A stretch of 15,857 bases of DNA from Chloroflexota bacterium (lineage in GTDB: Bacteria; Chloroflexota; UBA6077; CF-72), in NCBI GenBank assembly GCA_019247135.1, contig JAFAPL010001135.1:1-15857 (forward strand). The letters run 5' to 3'. The position numbers were made by a program, and so were the translations under genes. The notes beneath the pieces are model-generated. The model was given only the letters and a program-made list of their open reading frames with translations. It searched no databases and was not told the origin of the DNA. Each line of letters begins with the position of its first letter. Position 1 is the first letter of the stretch. This document shows positions 1 through 7,635 of this stretch, one piece after another.

Positions 1-831
1 AATGTGCTCCAGCGGAATATCGTTCTGGTGGGGGCCGTGCCCGCTCCCCCAGCACACGTGCAAGCGAATCTGCTCCTCCGGAATATCGCGCAATGCGTAG
101 TTCAGCGCCTCCACTCGGAGCTGTGCATACCGTCGATACTCCTCGACGCTCATCCCCGGAAACATCTGCCAGCCGTCGGGCAGATCCGGATCGTCGATCT
201 GGAGATTGATCCCGGCATCAGCGATCGCTCTGTACTCGCTGTGCATCGCGTCGGCGATGGCGTACAGAAACTCTTCGTCGCTTGCGTAATAACGATTGAA
301 CAGCCAGTGCTCGATGGTGCCGGGCGCGATGGCTGGCAGAAAGCCTTCCACATCCAGTCCCGCGAGCGCCGCTTTGAAGTTGGCGATGTCGCGCTCGGCA
401 GCTTCCTGGCCGACGTACGCGAGCGGAGCGGTGCAAACGACGGTCGGATTGACATTGCCGCGCGGCAGGACGGGCGTCATTACGCGACGCATGCGGCCAC
501 CGCCGAGCGCGTGGAACTCCGGATAGTCGCGCGCGTCGCGGGCGACGATATTGCGCGCGGAGCCCTGATCGGCGCCATTCGGCGGCTGCTCCAGACCGCT
601 CATTCGCTCGCGCGCGTAGTGGGAAAAATTCAGCTTGCTCAGTTCGCCGTCATTCACCACGTCGATGCCGATCTCCGCCTGGTGCCGCACGACCTCAGTC
701 ACGGCCGATGGCAGCCGGTCGAGAAACTCGGCGCGACGGCTCTCGCCGGCGCGAAACATCTCTTCGAGGTCCGCCGGGCGCGGGACCGTGCCGGCGTGGG
801 AGACCAGGATCCGCTCGGTGCTTCGTCGCAT
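1..831 (-). CDS. MetE-like cobalamin-independent methionine synthase family protein (3' end off window)
   Basis: The minus strand is open from ATG at 829-831 to the left edge, giving 277 visible residues with no stop; an in-frame stop at 853-855 fixes this ATG as the first possible start. The N-terminus (RRSTERILVSHAGTVPRP) matches the barrel start of stand-alone MetE C-terminal-domain proteins (about 370 aa, so roughly 90 residues are missing). Further signatures are ELSKLNFSHYARER, the IDDPDL block (Asp213, Asp214) and LHVCWGSGHGPH, whose His258 and Cys260 match the first zinc ligands (HxC) of MetE. The family moves methyl groups to zinc-bound thiols. Homologues of this short type lack the N-terminal folate-binding half of MetE, so the methyl donor and acceptor are unknown and methionine synthesis should not be assumed. 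It is transcribed divergently from the deacetylase gene. There is no Shine-Dalgarno sequence; a TAGCAT box lies 8 nt before the ATG. Confidence 0.88.
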   Translation of the reverse strand, partial: MRRSTERILVSHAGTVPRPADLEEMFRAGESRRAEFLDRLPSAVTEVVRHQAEIGIDVVNDGELSKLNFSHYARERMSGLEQPPNGADQGSARNIVARDARDYPEFHALGGGRMRRVMTPVLPRGNVNPTVVCTAPLAYVGQEAAERDIANFKAALAGLDVEGFLPAIAPGTIEHWLFNRYYASDEEFLYAIADAMHSEYRAIADAGINLQIDDPDLPDGWQMFPGMSVEEYRRYAQLRVEALNYALRDIPEEQIRLHVCWGSGHGPHQNDIPLEHI

Positions 832-913
832 ACACCGCCATGCTATCCAGGTCTACGCTCTGCGCCGGCGCGCCGCGCGGCCCCGGAGGGGTACTCTTCG
901 ACCACTCGCCCTC
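832..913. promoter_or_regulatory. Divergent intergenic promoter region
   Basis: These 82 bases separate two divergently transcribed genes, so both promoters must lie here or inside the coding starts. On the minus strand TAGCAT (845-840) sits 8 nt before the ATG of the MetE-like gene, a spacing expected for a leaderless or nearly leaderless transcript; no convincing -35 box is visible. On the plus strand GGAGGG (885-890) and TACTCT (892-897) precede the deacetylase ATG by 23 and 16 nt. The first is too far away to be a normal ribosome site. Box assignments are tentative. Confidence 0.4.
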
Positions 914-1660
914 ATGCGCCGACTTGTGTGTGCCTTGCTCGCGTTGGTGCTCCTCGCACCCGGCCTGGCACACGCTCAGGAAGATACGCCCGCCTGCCCC
1001 AGCACCGGCATCCCTTCGACCGCACCGCAGCCCACGCCCACTCCAGCCCCCATCCTGCCCCGCGTTGAGGGTCCAAATGGCGTCGTCGCGCTGACCTTCG
1101 ACGCCGGCGCTGATCGCGGCTACGCCGACGACATCCTCGACACGTTGCTCGACAATCAGGTGCCCGCCACCTTCGGCATGACCGGTCTGTGGGCCGAGTC
1201 AAACCCTGAACTTGTCCAGCGAATGGCTGCCGAAGGCCATATGGTCATCAATCACACCTACGACCACCGCTCGTTCACCGGCCTGTCCGACCGGCTCGGC
1301 GGACTTTCCGCGGGGCGGCGCCAGGAGGAGCTCGCGCACGCCGACGACATCATTACGCCGTTGATCGGGCACACCACCTGTCCGTGGTACCGGCTGCCGT
1401 ACGGCGACGGTGACGCGCGTGCCGTTGGCGACGCAGCCGAGATCGGATACTCGATGCAGGTCGGCTGGACCATCGACACACTCGGCTGGCGCGGCGTCCC
1501 TGTCCAATCGATCATCGACCGCTCGCTCCGGCTGGCAGCGCCAAACGCGATCTACGTCATGCACGTCGGCGCTGGCTCCCGCGACGGTCCAGCCCTGCAG
1601 TCGGTCATTGATGGCTTGCGCGCGCAGGGTTACGGCTTCGCCACCGTCGCCGCCCTGTGA
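914..1660 (+). CDS. Secreted polysaccharide deacetylase (NodB homology domain, CE4-like)
   Basis: The protein has 248 aa. The start was chosen at ATG 914 because it begins a clean signal peptide (MRRLVCALLALVLLAPGLAHA, cleavage after AHA about residue 21), followed by a Pro/Thr-rich spacer to about residue 48. The NodB domain follows with its motifs in order: TFDAG (61-65, motif 1), HTYDH (114-118, motif 2, the two metal histidines), RLPYG (160-164, motif 3), DTLGW (188-192, motif 4) and MHVG with His217 (motif 5). CE4 enzymes remove N- or O-acetyl groups from peptidoglycan, chitin-like or other polysaccharides outside the membrane. Motif 1 keeps the first Asp (63, general base) but the usual second, metal-binding Asp is Ala64, as in a subset of the family, so metal coordination may be altered. 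It lies 22 nt upstream of the MBL gene and may or may not share its transcript. The true substrate is unknown. Confidence 0.88.
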   Translation: MRRLVCALLALVLLAPGLAHAQEDTPACPSTGIPSTAPQPTPTPAPILPRVEGPNGVVALTFDAGADRGYADDILDTLLDNQVPATFGMTGLWAESNPELVQRMAAEGHMVINHTYDHRSFTGLSDRLGGLSAGRRQEELAHADDIITPLIGHTTCPWYRLPYGDGDARAVGDAAEIGYSMQVGWTIDTLGWRGVPVQSIIDRSLRLAAPNAIYVMHVGAGSRDGPALQSVIDGLRAQGYGFATVAAL

Positions 1661-1682
1661 GTGACATAGACTCGGTCGGGAC

Positions 1683-2630
1683 ATGCCCGCGACACGCATC
1701 CATCCGCGGATCCTCCAGATCGCCGCGCCATTCGAAGGCAACGGCCTCGTCAACTGTTATCTGATCGACGCGCCCAAGAAGGCCATCATCGACACGGGCA
1801 CGGCAAGCGTCCCGCGCGCCTCCCTGTTGCCAGCCCTCCAGGAGATCGGCTGGCAAGCCTCAGACGTGCGCGTCATCATCAACACCCATCTGCACAGCGA
1901 TCATGCCGGCGGAAACGCGGACATGCTGGAGGCAAGCGGCGCCGGCATCCACATGCACCGAGCCGACGCGGAGCTCACCGACCGTGACCAGTACCTCGAG
2001 AAGTACTGTCGCGACGCCCTGCGCCTGATGGGCCAGGCGGACCAGATCTCCGAGAGCGAGGCAGTCCAGTTGCAGATGCTCGGGCGGGAGTGGGGCGTCG
2101 AGCGCCGCCTCGAAGAGGGCGACGTCATCGACCTGGGCGACGAGGTCCGCCTGACAGTCCTCCACACTCCAGGTCACACGCCGGGTTCGGCATCCTTCTA
2201 CTGGGAGAGCGAACGCATCCTCTTCAGTGGTGACGCTGTGAACGGTAGGGGCGGACGTTCACCTGGCTTTCCGCTGTATTTCGACGCCGCCGATTACCTC
2301 AACTCCATCAAGCGTTTGCGCGACATTCCTGTTGAGACTCTGGCGCAGGCGCACCGCTATCGCTGGTCGGCTCCCACCCAGAACGCGATCCGAACCGGAG
2401 CAGAGGTACGTCAGACGCTTGAGGACTCTATCGCCGCGTGGCAGACGGTCGATGTGGCGGTCAAAGACGAACTGGGGAGGGACCCGCGGATTCAATTTCC
2501 AGAGCTCGTCCACCGGGTCGTACACACCTGCGCGCCAGCACTCGGCAATGATCCAGACGCCGAAGGTATCCCGCCCGGCGCCATTCCGACGATCGCCGCG
2601 CACATGCGTACGCTGCCTGAACGCCCGTGA
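1683..2630 (+). CDS. MBL-fold metallo-hydrolase
   Basis: The protein has 315 aa and no signal peptide, so it is probably cytoplasmic. It carries the full metallo-beta-lactamase-fold metal set: HLHSDHAGG (His69, His71, Asp73, His74), HTPGH (His165), SGDAV (Asp184) and His224 in AQAHRYRW. The N-terminus (ILQIAAPFEGNGLVNCYLIDAPKKAIIDTGTA) is the usual first beta-strand pair of the fold, and about 70 residues after His224 form a helical C-terminal tail. Family members hydrolyse thioesters, lactones, lactams, phosphodiesters and related bonds through a dinuclear metal centre; the exact bond cannot be deduced here. Only 4 nt separate its stop from the next gene, which places it first in a tight five-gene unit with the SelA-like, HyuA, HyuB and PhyH genes. 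No good Shine-Dalgarno sequence is present; TAGACT at 1667-1672 lies 10 nt before the ATG and could be a -10 box for an internal or leaderless promoter. Confidence 0.9.
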   Translation: MPATRIHPRILQIAAPFEGNGLVNCYLIDAPKKAIIDTGTASVPRASLLPALQEIGWQASDVRVIINTHLHSDHAGGNADMLEASGAGIHMHRADAELTDRDQYLEKYCRDALRLMGQADQISESEAVQLQMLGREWGVERRLEEGDVIDLGDEVRLTVLHTPGHTPGSASFYWESERILFSGDAVNGRGGRSPGFPLYFDAADYLNSIKRLRDIPVETLAQAHRYRWSAPTQNAIRTGAEVRQTLEDSIAAWQTVDVAVKDELGRDPRIQFPELVHRVVHTCAPALGNDPDAEGIPPGAIPTIAAHMRTLPERP

Positions 2631-2634
2631 GAAC

Positions 2635-3828
2635 ATGACCATTTACGCCCAGCTCGGCCTCGAGCCGGTCATCAACGCCGCGGGCACCTCGACCCGCGTT
2701 GGTGGGCCACTCATGCACCCTCGAGCGGCGGCCGCCATGGCAGAGGCCGCGAGCAGTTGTGTGCCGTTGGATCGATTGGAGGCCGCGGCGAGCGACATCA
2801 TCGCCGAGCTGACCGGCGCCGAGGCGGGTTACGTCACTGCCGGCGCGGCGGCAGGTCTGACGCTCGCCGCGGCGGCCTGCCTGGCCGGACTGGACATCGG
2901 CGTGATGGATCGCCTGCCCGATACGAGCGGGCTGCCAAACGAGATCGTCGTCTGCCGCGAGCAGCGCAACGGATACGACCACGCGTTGCGCGCCGCTGGT
3001 GCGCGGCTGGTGGACGTGGGCATGAACGAGCGCGTCGCGGGCGCCGGCGTCCGACGCACGGAAGCCTGGGAAATTGAATCCGCCATATCAGAGCACACGG
3101 TGGCTGTCGCGTATTTCGCGACTCCGGACAGTGCCCCACCGCTCGAAGAGGTTGCCGAAGTATGCCGACGCCACGGCGCGGCTCTGATCGTCGACGCTGC
3201 CGCGCAGCTCCCGCCTGCCGCCAACCTCCGCTACTTCATTGCGGCCGGAGCTGACCTGGTGACGTTCAGCGGAGGCAAGGGGCTGCGCGGTCCTCAGAGT
3301 ACGGGGATCCTCGCCGGTCGACGCGACCTGATCATGTCCGCGGCGCTGCAGCATCTCGATCTCGACGAGCACTGGTCCACCTGGGAGCCACCAGCCAACC
3401 TCATCGACCGCACGCAGCTGCGTGGTTTTCCACGCCACGGTATCGGTCGCGGGTTCAAAGTGGCGCGGGAAGAAATTGTTGCGCTCCTGGTCGCACTGCG
3501 CTGCTTCGCGGCTGGTGACTATCACGCGGACATCGCCCGCTTTGGCGACTACCTCCGCACCATTGCCGACGGATTGGCAGACCTCCCCCACGTTACGACA
3601 AACATGGTCGGCGGCGTGGAAGAAGACCGCTTTCCACACCTCGAAGTTTCCCTCAACCAGTCACGCGACGCTTTCGCAATCAACCGTCGTCTGAAAAACG
3701 GCTCGCCCGCCGTCTACATCAACGAAAGCCGGCTCCACGAGGGCACACTGGTTGTGCACGCGATCGGCCTCGAAGAGCGTCTGATTCAGCCGCTGATCGC
3801 ACGATTGCGCGCAGAGCTGGCCGGCTGA
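2635..3828 (+). CDS. SelA-like (fold type I) PLP-dependent enzyme
   Basis: The protein has 397 aa. ATG 2635 is preferred over any upstream start because the protein then opens with the family block MTIYAQLGLEPVINAAGTST and the gene begins 4 nt after the MBL stop. It resembles the L-seryl-tRNA(Sec) selenium transferase (SelA) superfamily, including DgaE-type ammonia lyases: GAEAGYVTAGAAAGL near residues 62-76, LIVDAAAQLPP with the PLP-ring aspartate (Asp187), and FSGGKGLRGPQ with the likely Schiff-base lysine (Lys215). True SelA is longer (about 460 aa, with an N-terminal tRNA-binding domain absent here) and normally sits with selB or a Sec tRNA, neither of which is seen. A metabolic role such as beta-elimination, deamination or racemisation of an amino acid or amino sugar derivative is therefore more likely. 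Its place between a hydrolase and HyuA/HyuB suggests it acts on the same substrate or its product (inference). Confidence 0.85.
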   Translation: MTIYAQLGLEPVINAAGTSTRVGGPLMHPRAAAAMAEAASSCVPLDRLEAAASDIIAELTGAEAGYVTAGAAAGLTLAAAACLAGLDIGVMDRLPDTSGLPNEIVVCREQRNGYDHALRAAGARLVDVGMNERVAGAGVRRTEAWEIESAISEHTVAVAYFATPDSAPPLEEVAEVCRRHGAALIVDAAAQLPPAANLRYFIAAGADLVTFSGGKGLRGPQSTGILAGRRDLIMSAALQHLDLDEHWSTWEPPANLIDRTQLRGFPRHGIGRGFKVAREEIVALLVALRCFAAGDYHADIARFGDYLRTIADGLADLPHVTTNMVGGVEEDRFPHLEVSLNQSRDAFAINRRLKNGSPAVYINESRLHEGTLVVHAIGLEERLIQPLIARLRAELAG

Positions 3829-3832
3829 CGAC

Positions 3833-5905
3833 GTGGGGGCGCGTCTCGGCATAGACATCGGCGGCACCTTCACCGATCTCGTTCTCGTCCGATCTGACGG
3901 AACCGTCGTGACCGAGAAAGTGTTGTCGACCCCGGACGACTTCGGGCGCGCCATCGTGACCGGAGTCCGCGATCTCCTCCAGCGAACCGACGTCACGGTC
4001 ACTGACGTGGTGCACGGCACAACCGTTTGCTCCAACACCATTCTGGAGGGCAAGGGGGCGCGCACCGGTTTGATCACCACCCGCGGATTCCGCGACGCCC
4101 TCGAGATCGGTCGCATGCGGTATCCGCGACTCTATGACCTGACCTGGTCCAAGCCACCGCCCCTGGTTCCTCGTCGCCGGCGGCGCGAGATCCTCGAACG
4201 CCTCGATCACACCGGCAACGTTGTTGAACCGCTCGACGAGGCTTCCGTCGAACGCACGCTACGGCTCCTGCTGGAAGACGGCATCGAGTCTCTGGCGATC
4301 TGTCTACTCCATAGCTATGCCAATGCAGCTCACGAACAGCGCGCGCGCGAAATAGCTGAAACGCTCGCACCCGAGCTGCCGATCTCGCTCTCCTGCGAGG
4401 TGCTTCCAGAGATCGGTGAGTACGAACGCATGAGTACCACCGTCATCAATGCGTATTTGCAGCCGGTGGTTGGCAGCTACCTTGCCAATCTGTCGCGCAG
4501 CCTTGGTTCAATCAACGTGCACGCACTGGTGCAAGTGATGCAGTCGAACGGCGGCATCATGGCCGCGAGCGCGGCGAGCGAACGGCCCATTCACATTGTG
4601 GAGTCCGGACCTGCCGCCGGCGTCATTGCTGCTCAGCACCTGGCGGCCGAATGCGCCATTTCGGATGTCATCGCGCTGGACATGGGTGGCACCACGGCAA
4701 AAGCCTCGATCATCGAAGCCGGCACCCTTCAACGTGCCTCGGAGTTCGAAGTCGCCGGCGGATTGAATATCGGTAACCGCCTCAACACTGGCGCGGGTTA
4801 CAGGTTGCGGGTTCCCGCCATCGACATCGCCGAAGTCGGCGCAGGTGGAGGTAGCCTCGTAAGCATCGATTCAGCCGGCGCGCTGCATGTGGGCCCCGAG
4901 AGCGCTGGGGCGGCGCCTGGTCCTGTCTGCTACGGGCTCGGCGGTGAGCAACCGACGCTCACCGACGCGAATCTGCTGATCGGCTATCTCAACCCTTCCG
5001 CCCTGCTCGGCGGTTCTTTGAACATCGATTTCGGACGAGCGAAAACTGCCTTCGCCCGATGTGTCGCCCAGCCACTCGGCCTGGATCCCTTGCAGGCCGC
5101 ATACGGCGTGCACCAGATCGCGGTGGCCAACATGGTCCGCGCGGTGAAGGCCATCTCGTCAGAGCGCGGGCGCGATCCGCGCCAGTTCGCGTGTGTCGCG
5201 TACGGGGGGAACGGTCCACTGCACGCGGTTTCCGCGGCAGCCGAGATCGGTATCAGCCTCGTCATCGTGCCGCCCTCGCCGGGCCTCTTCAGCGCGTTCG
5301 GCTTGCTCACCGCTGAACCGTCCGCGCACGCTGCACGCTCGCTGTTGCGAGTTACTCAGACCCTGACAGCGGATACCCTCGAGCACGCTTATCAACAGCT
5401 CGAACGTGAGGTTCTCGATAGTCTCGTCGCGCAAGGCTACGCGCCAACGCAGGCGCGACTCGCGCGCACGATCGACGTCCACTACGCCGGCCAATCGTTC
5501 GAGCTCTCACTCGCGATGCCGTCGCCCGTGGATCGCGCAGCCGTGGAGTCCATAGATGTCCGCTTCGGCGCCGAACATGAACGGACGTACGGCCACCGCG
5601 CCGGCGACGACCCGGTCGAAGTGGTGCACATCCGCGTTCAAGGCCGCGTTCCAGGGCGCGCGGTCTCAACAGGTCGCCAGGTGTCGGCGAAGACCCCGCC
5701 CGCCACTGCCCGCGAGGCGTACTTCGGCGCCCGCGACGGCGTGCTGCAAACGCCGGTCCTGAATCGTGCACATGTGGAGGCAACACCGCGGCCCGGTCCA
5801 CTGATCGTCGAAGAATACGACGCGACAACGGTCGTGCCTCCCGGCTGGACTATTCGGCGTGACGATCGCGACAATCTGCTCATCCAGCGGAGTCAGGCAA
5901 CATGA
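3833..5905 (+). CDS. hyuA: Hydantoinase/oxoprolinase family protein, subunit A
   Basis: The protein has 690 aa, normal for the A subunit. The start is GTG 3833, 4 nt after the previous stop, and it gives the canonical N-terminus with GIDIGGTFTDLV at residues 6-17, the phosphate-binding loop of the actin-like ATPase fold. Other landmarks are HGTTVCSNTILEGKGARTG, CEVLPEIGEYERMSTT, ESGPAAGV, DMGGTTAK (from Asp283, second phosphate loop), AEVGAGGGS, PGPVCYGLGGEQPTLTDANL and YGGNGPLHA. The order is Hydant_A_N, Hydantoinase_A, then the C-terminal domain. The A subunit phosphorylates or activates the substrate with ATP, and with subunit B it opens cyclic amides (N-methylhydantoin, 5-oxoproline, caprolactam) or, in relatives, carboxylates ketones such as acetone or acetophenone. 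No gamma carboxylase subunit is adjacent, so ring or amide hydrolysis is favoured. The substrate is unknown. The stop overlaps the start of hyuB by 4 nt (ATGA), which indicates translational coupling. Confidence 0.93.
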   Translation: MGARLGIDIGGTFTDLVLVRSDGTVVTEKVLSTPDDFGRAIVTGVRDLLQRTDVTVTDVVHGTTVCSNTILEGKGARTGLITTRGFRDALEIGRMRYPRLYDLTWSKPPPLVPRRRRREILERLDHTGNVVEPLDEASVERTLRLLLEDGIESLAICLLHSYANAAHEQRAREIAETLAPELPISLSCEVLPEIGEYERMSTTVINAYLQPVVGSYLANLSRSLGSINVHALVQVMQSNGGIMAASAASERPIHIVESGPAAGVIAAQHLAAECAISDVIALDMGGTTAKASIIEAGTLQRASEFEVAGGLNIGNRLNTGAGYRLRVPAIDIAEVGAGGGSLVSIDSAGALHVGPESAGAAPGPVCYGLGGEQPTLTDANLLIGYLNPSALLGGSLNIDFGRAKTAFARCVAQPLGLDPLQAAYGVHQIAVANMVRAVKAISSERGRDPRQFACVAYGGNGPLHAVSAAAEIGISLVIVPPSPGLFSAFGLLTAEPSAHAARSLLRVTQTLTADTLEHAYQQLEREVLDSLVAQGYAPTQARLARTIDVHYAGQSFELSLAMPSPVDRAAVESIDVRFGAEHERTYGHRAGDDPVEVVHIRVQGRVPGRAVSTGRQVSAKTPPATAREAYFGARDGVLQTPVLNRAHVEATPRPGPLIVEEYDATTVVPPGWTIRRDDRDNLLIQRSQAT

Positions 5906-7635
5906 GCGGCCCCGATCCGATCACTGCTGAGTTGATCCGTAACAGTCTGCAGGCCATCGTGGACGAGATGGCGCTCACGCTCGTGCGCACCGCCTACTCG
6001 GCAAACCTGAAGAGTGCCATGGACCTCTCCTCAGCGGTGTGCGACCGCCAGGGCCGCCTGATCGCTCAGGGACTGACGCTGCCGCTGCACCTCGGCTCCA
6101 TCCCGGACGCGATGGATGCGCTGCTTCGTCGGTTCGAAGGCACGTTTCGGCCGGGCGACGCATTTGTTCTGAATGATCCATACGACGGTGGCACACATCT
6201 GCCGGACTTCTTCGTCCTGCAGCCAGTCTTCGTGGGGGACGAACACGCGGCGTTCGTCGTCACGGTCGCGCACCACACCGACGTTGGCGGGCGCGTCGCC
6301 GGCGGCAACGGTTGGGACTCAACCGAGATCTATCAAGAGGGCCTACGCATTCCGCCCTTGCGCCTGTGTGTCGACGGGCGCATGAACGATGACTTCCTGC
6401 GTCTGTTGAGCGCCAACGTGCGGATCCCCATGAAGGTGCTGGGTGATCTCCGAGCGCAGTTGGCCGCCTGCCACATCGGCGAGCGCGGACTCCTCGAGCT
6501 GGTTGGCCGCTACGACCTGGCGACACTGGACGCGGCATTCGCGGAGATGCTGGAGTACACCGAACGAATCGCGCGCGCCACGATCGACGAGCTGCCCGAC
6601 GGTCGCTACGAATTCACGGACTACCTCGACGATGACGGCATCGATCCGGACCCGATTCCAATCCACGTCACGGCGGAAGTGCGTGGCTCGGAGCTCGAAA
6701 TCAACTTCGATGGCACGAGCCCACAAGTCAAGGGCGCGATCAACTGCGTCCTCTCGTTCACGCGCTCCGCGGTCTACGCGTGCGTTCGTTGCTTGCTGCC
6801 GCCAACACTACCCAACAACGAAGGTTATTTCCGAGCCGTACACGTCGTTGCTCCGCCCGGCAGCATCGTCAATCCGCTACCGCCGGCGCCGGTCGCCGCG
6901 CGCGGCTTGACTGGTTATCGCATCGCCAACGCGGTGATGGGGGCACTCGCACAAGTAGCGCCGGAGTCCGTACCGGCCTGCGAATCTGGTGGAGACACGG
7001 GCATCAGTCTGGGTGGCTACACCGTCGATCGACGCGCCTTCGTGTTCCTCGAGTTCCTCGTCTGCAGCTGGGGCGGCCGGCCGTTCGCCGACGGCATCGA
7101 TGGGGTCGCGTCGATGGTCGTAAACTTCTCGAATTATCCGGTGGAGGTGATCGAGCGCGAATATCCGCTGCGTATCGAGGAGTACGGGTTTCTGCCAGAT
7201 ACCGGCGGTCCTGGCAAATTCCGCGGCGGCCTGGCGCTGGTACGCCGTTACCGATTTCTCGAACAGTCCGGTACCTTCCAGATCCGCGCGGACCGGAGTC
7301 GCTTCGCGGCCTACGGCCCCGCCGGCGGGGGATCCGGCAGCCCATCGCGCAGCATCCTCAACCCCGGACCAGACGGACGAGAGCTCCCGCCTAAAACGAC
7401 CCTGCACGTGCAGTACGGCGACGAGCTGCGCCACGAGCTGGCCGGCGCCGGCGGTTTCGGCAATCCACTCGAGCGCGACCCGAACGCGGTGCTCCAGGAT
7501 GTGCTCGACGAAAAAATCACTCCGCAACACGCGCGCGAGGCCTACCGCGTGGCCCTCGCAGGAGACGACGGCTGTCGCGTCGACCAGGCCGAAACCGCGC
7601 GCCTCCGCGGTGGTGGTAGCCTGCTCGTATGCTGA
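5902..7635 (+). CDS. hyuB: Hydantoinase/oxoprolinase family protein, subunit B
   Basis: The protein has 577 aa, within the usual range for subunit B. It begins MSGPDPITAELIRNSLQAIVDEMALTLVRTAYS, the typical family start, and continues with DLSSAVCDRQGRLIAQG, NDPYDGGTHLPD (residues 91-102) and AHHTDVGG (123-130), which hold conserved Asp/His residues thought to bind metal in this family. The later block FLPDTGGPGKFRGGLALVRRY and the C-terminal GAGGFGNPLERDP segment, where the chain ends in related carboxylase subunits, are also typical. It forms the catalytic complex with HyuA, whose stop codon it overlaps by 4 nt. The 3' end overlaps the dioxygenase gene by 7 nt, so the three genes are probably made in fixed proportion. 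It is cytoplasmic, with no membrane segment. Which lactam, hydantoin or other amide it handles cannot be told from sequence. Confidence 0.93.
   Translation: MSGPDPITAELIRNSLQAIVDEMALTLVRTAYSANLKSAMDLSSAVCDRQGRLIAQGLTLPLHLGSIPDAMDALLRRFEGTFRPGDAFVLNDPYDGGTHLPDFFVLQPVFVGDEHAAFVVTVAHHTDVGGRVAGGNGWDSTEIYQEGLRIPPLRLCVDGRMNDDFLRLLSANVRIPMKVLGDLRAQLAACHIGERGLLELVGRYDLATLDAAFAEMLEYTERIARATIDELPDGRYEFTDYLDDDGIDPDPIPIHVTAEVRGSELEINFDGTSPQVKGAINCVLSFTRSAVYACVRCLLPPTLPNNEGYFRAVHVVAPPGSIVNPLPPAPVAARGLTGYRIANAVMGALAQVAPESVPACESGGDTGISLGGYTVDRRAFVFLEFLVCSWGGRPFADGIDGVASMVVNFSNYPVEVIEREYPLRIEEYGFLPDTGGPGKFRGGLALVRRYRFLEQSGTFQIRADRSRFAAYGPAGGGSGSPSRSILNPGPDGRELPPKTTLHVQYGDELRHELAGAGGFGNPLERDPNAVLQDVLDEKITPQHAREAYRVALAGDDGCRVDQAETARLRGGGSLLVC

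Noticed and set aside
4..1068. Plus-strand open frame of 354 codons at the left end
   Set aside because: It is the antisense of the MetE-like gene, which matches family motifs along its full visible length; the plus translation has no recognisable domain.
2332..2634. Upstream in-frame extension of the SelA-like gene
   Set aside because: It would overlap the end of the MBL gene by about 300 nt and add residues unlike the family; ATG 2635 gives the canonical N-terminus.
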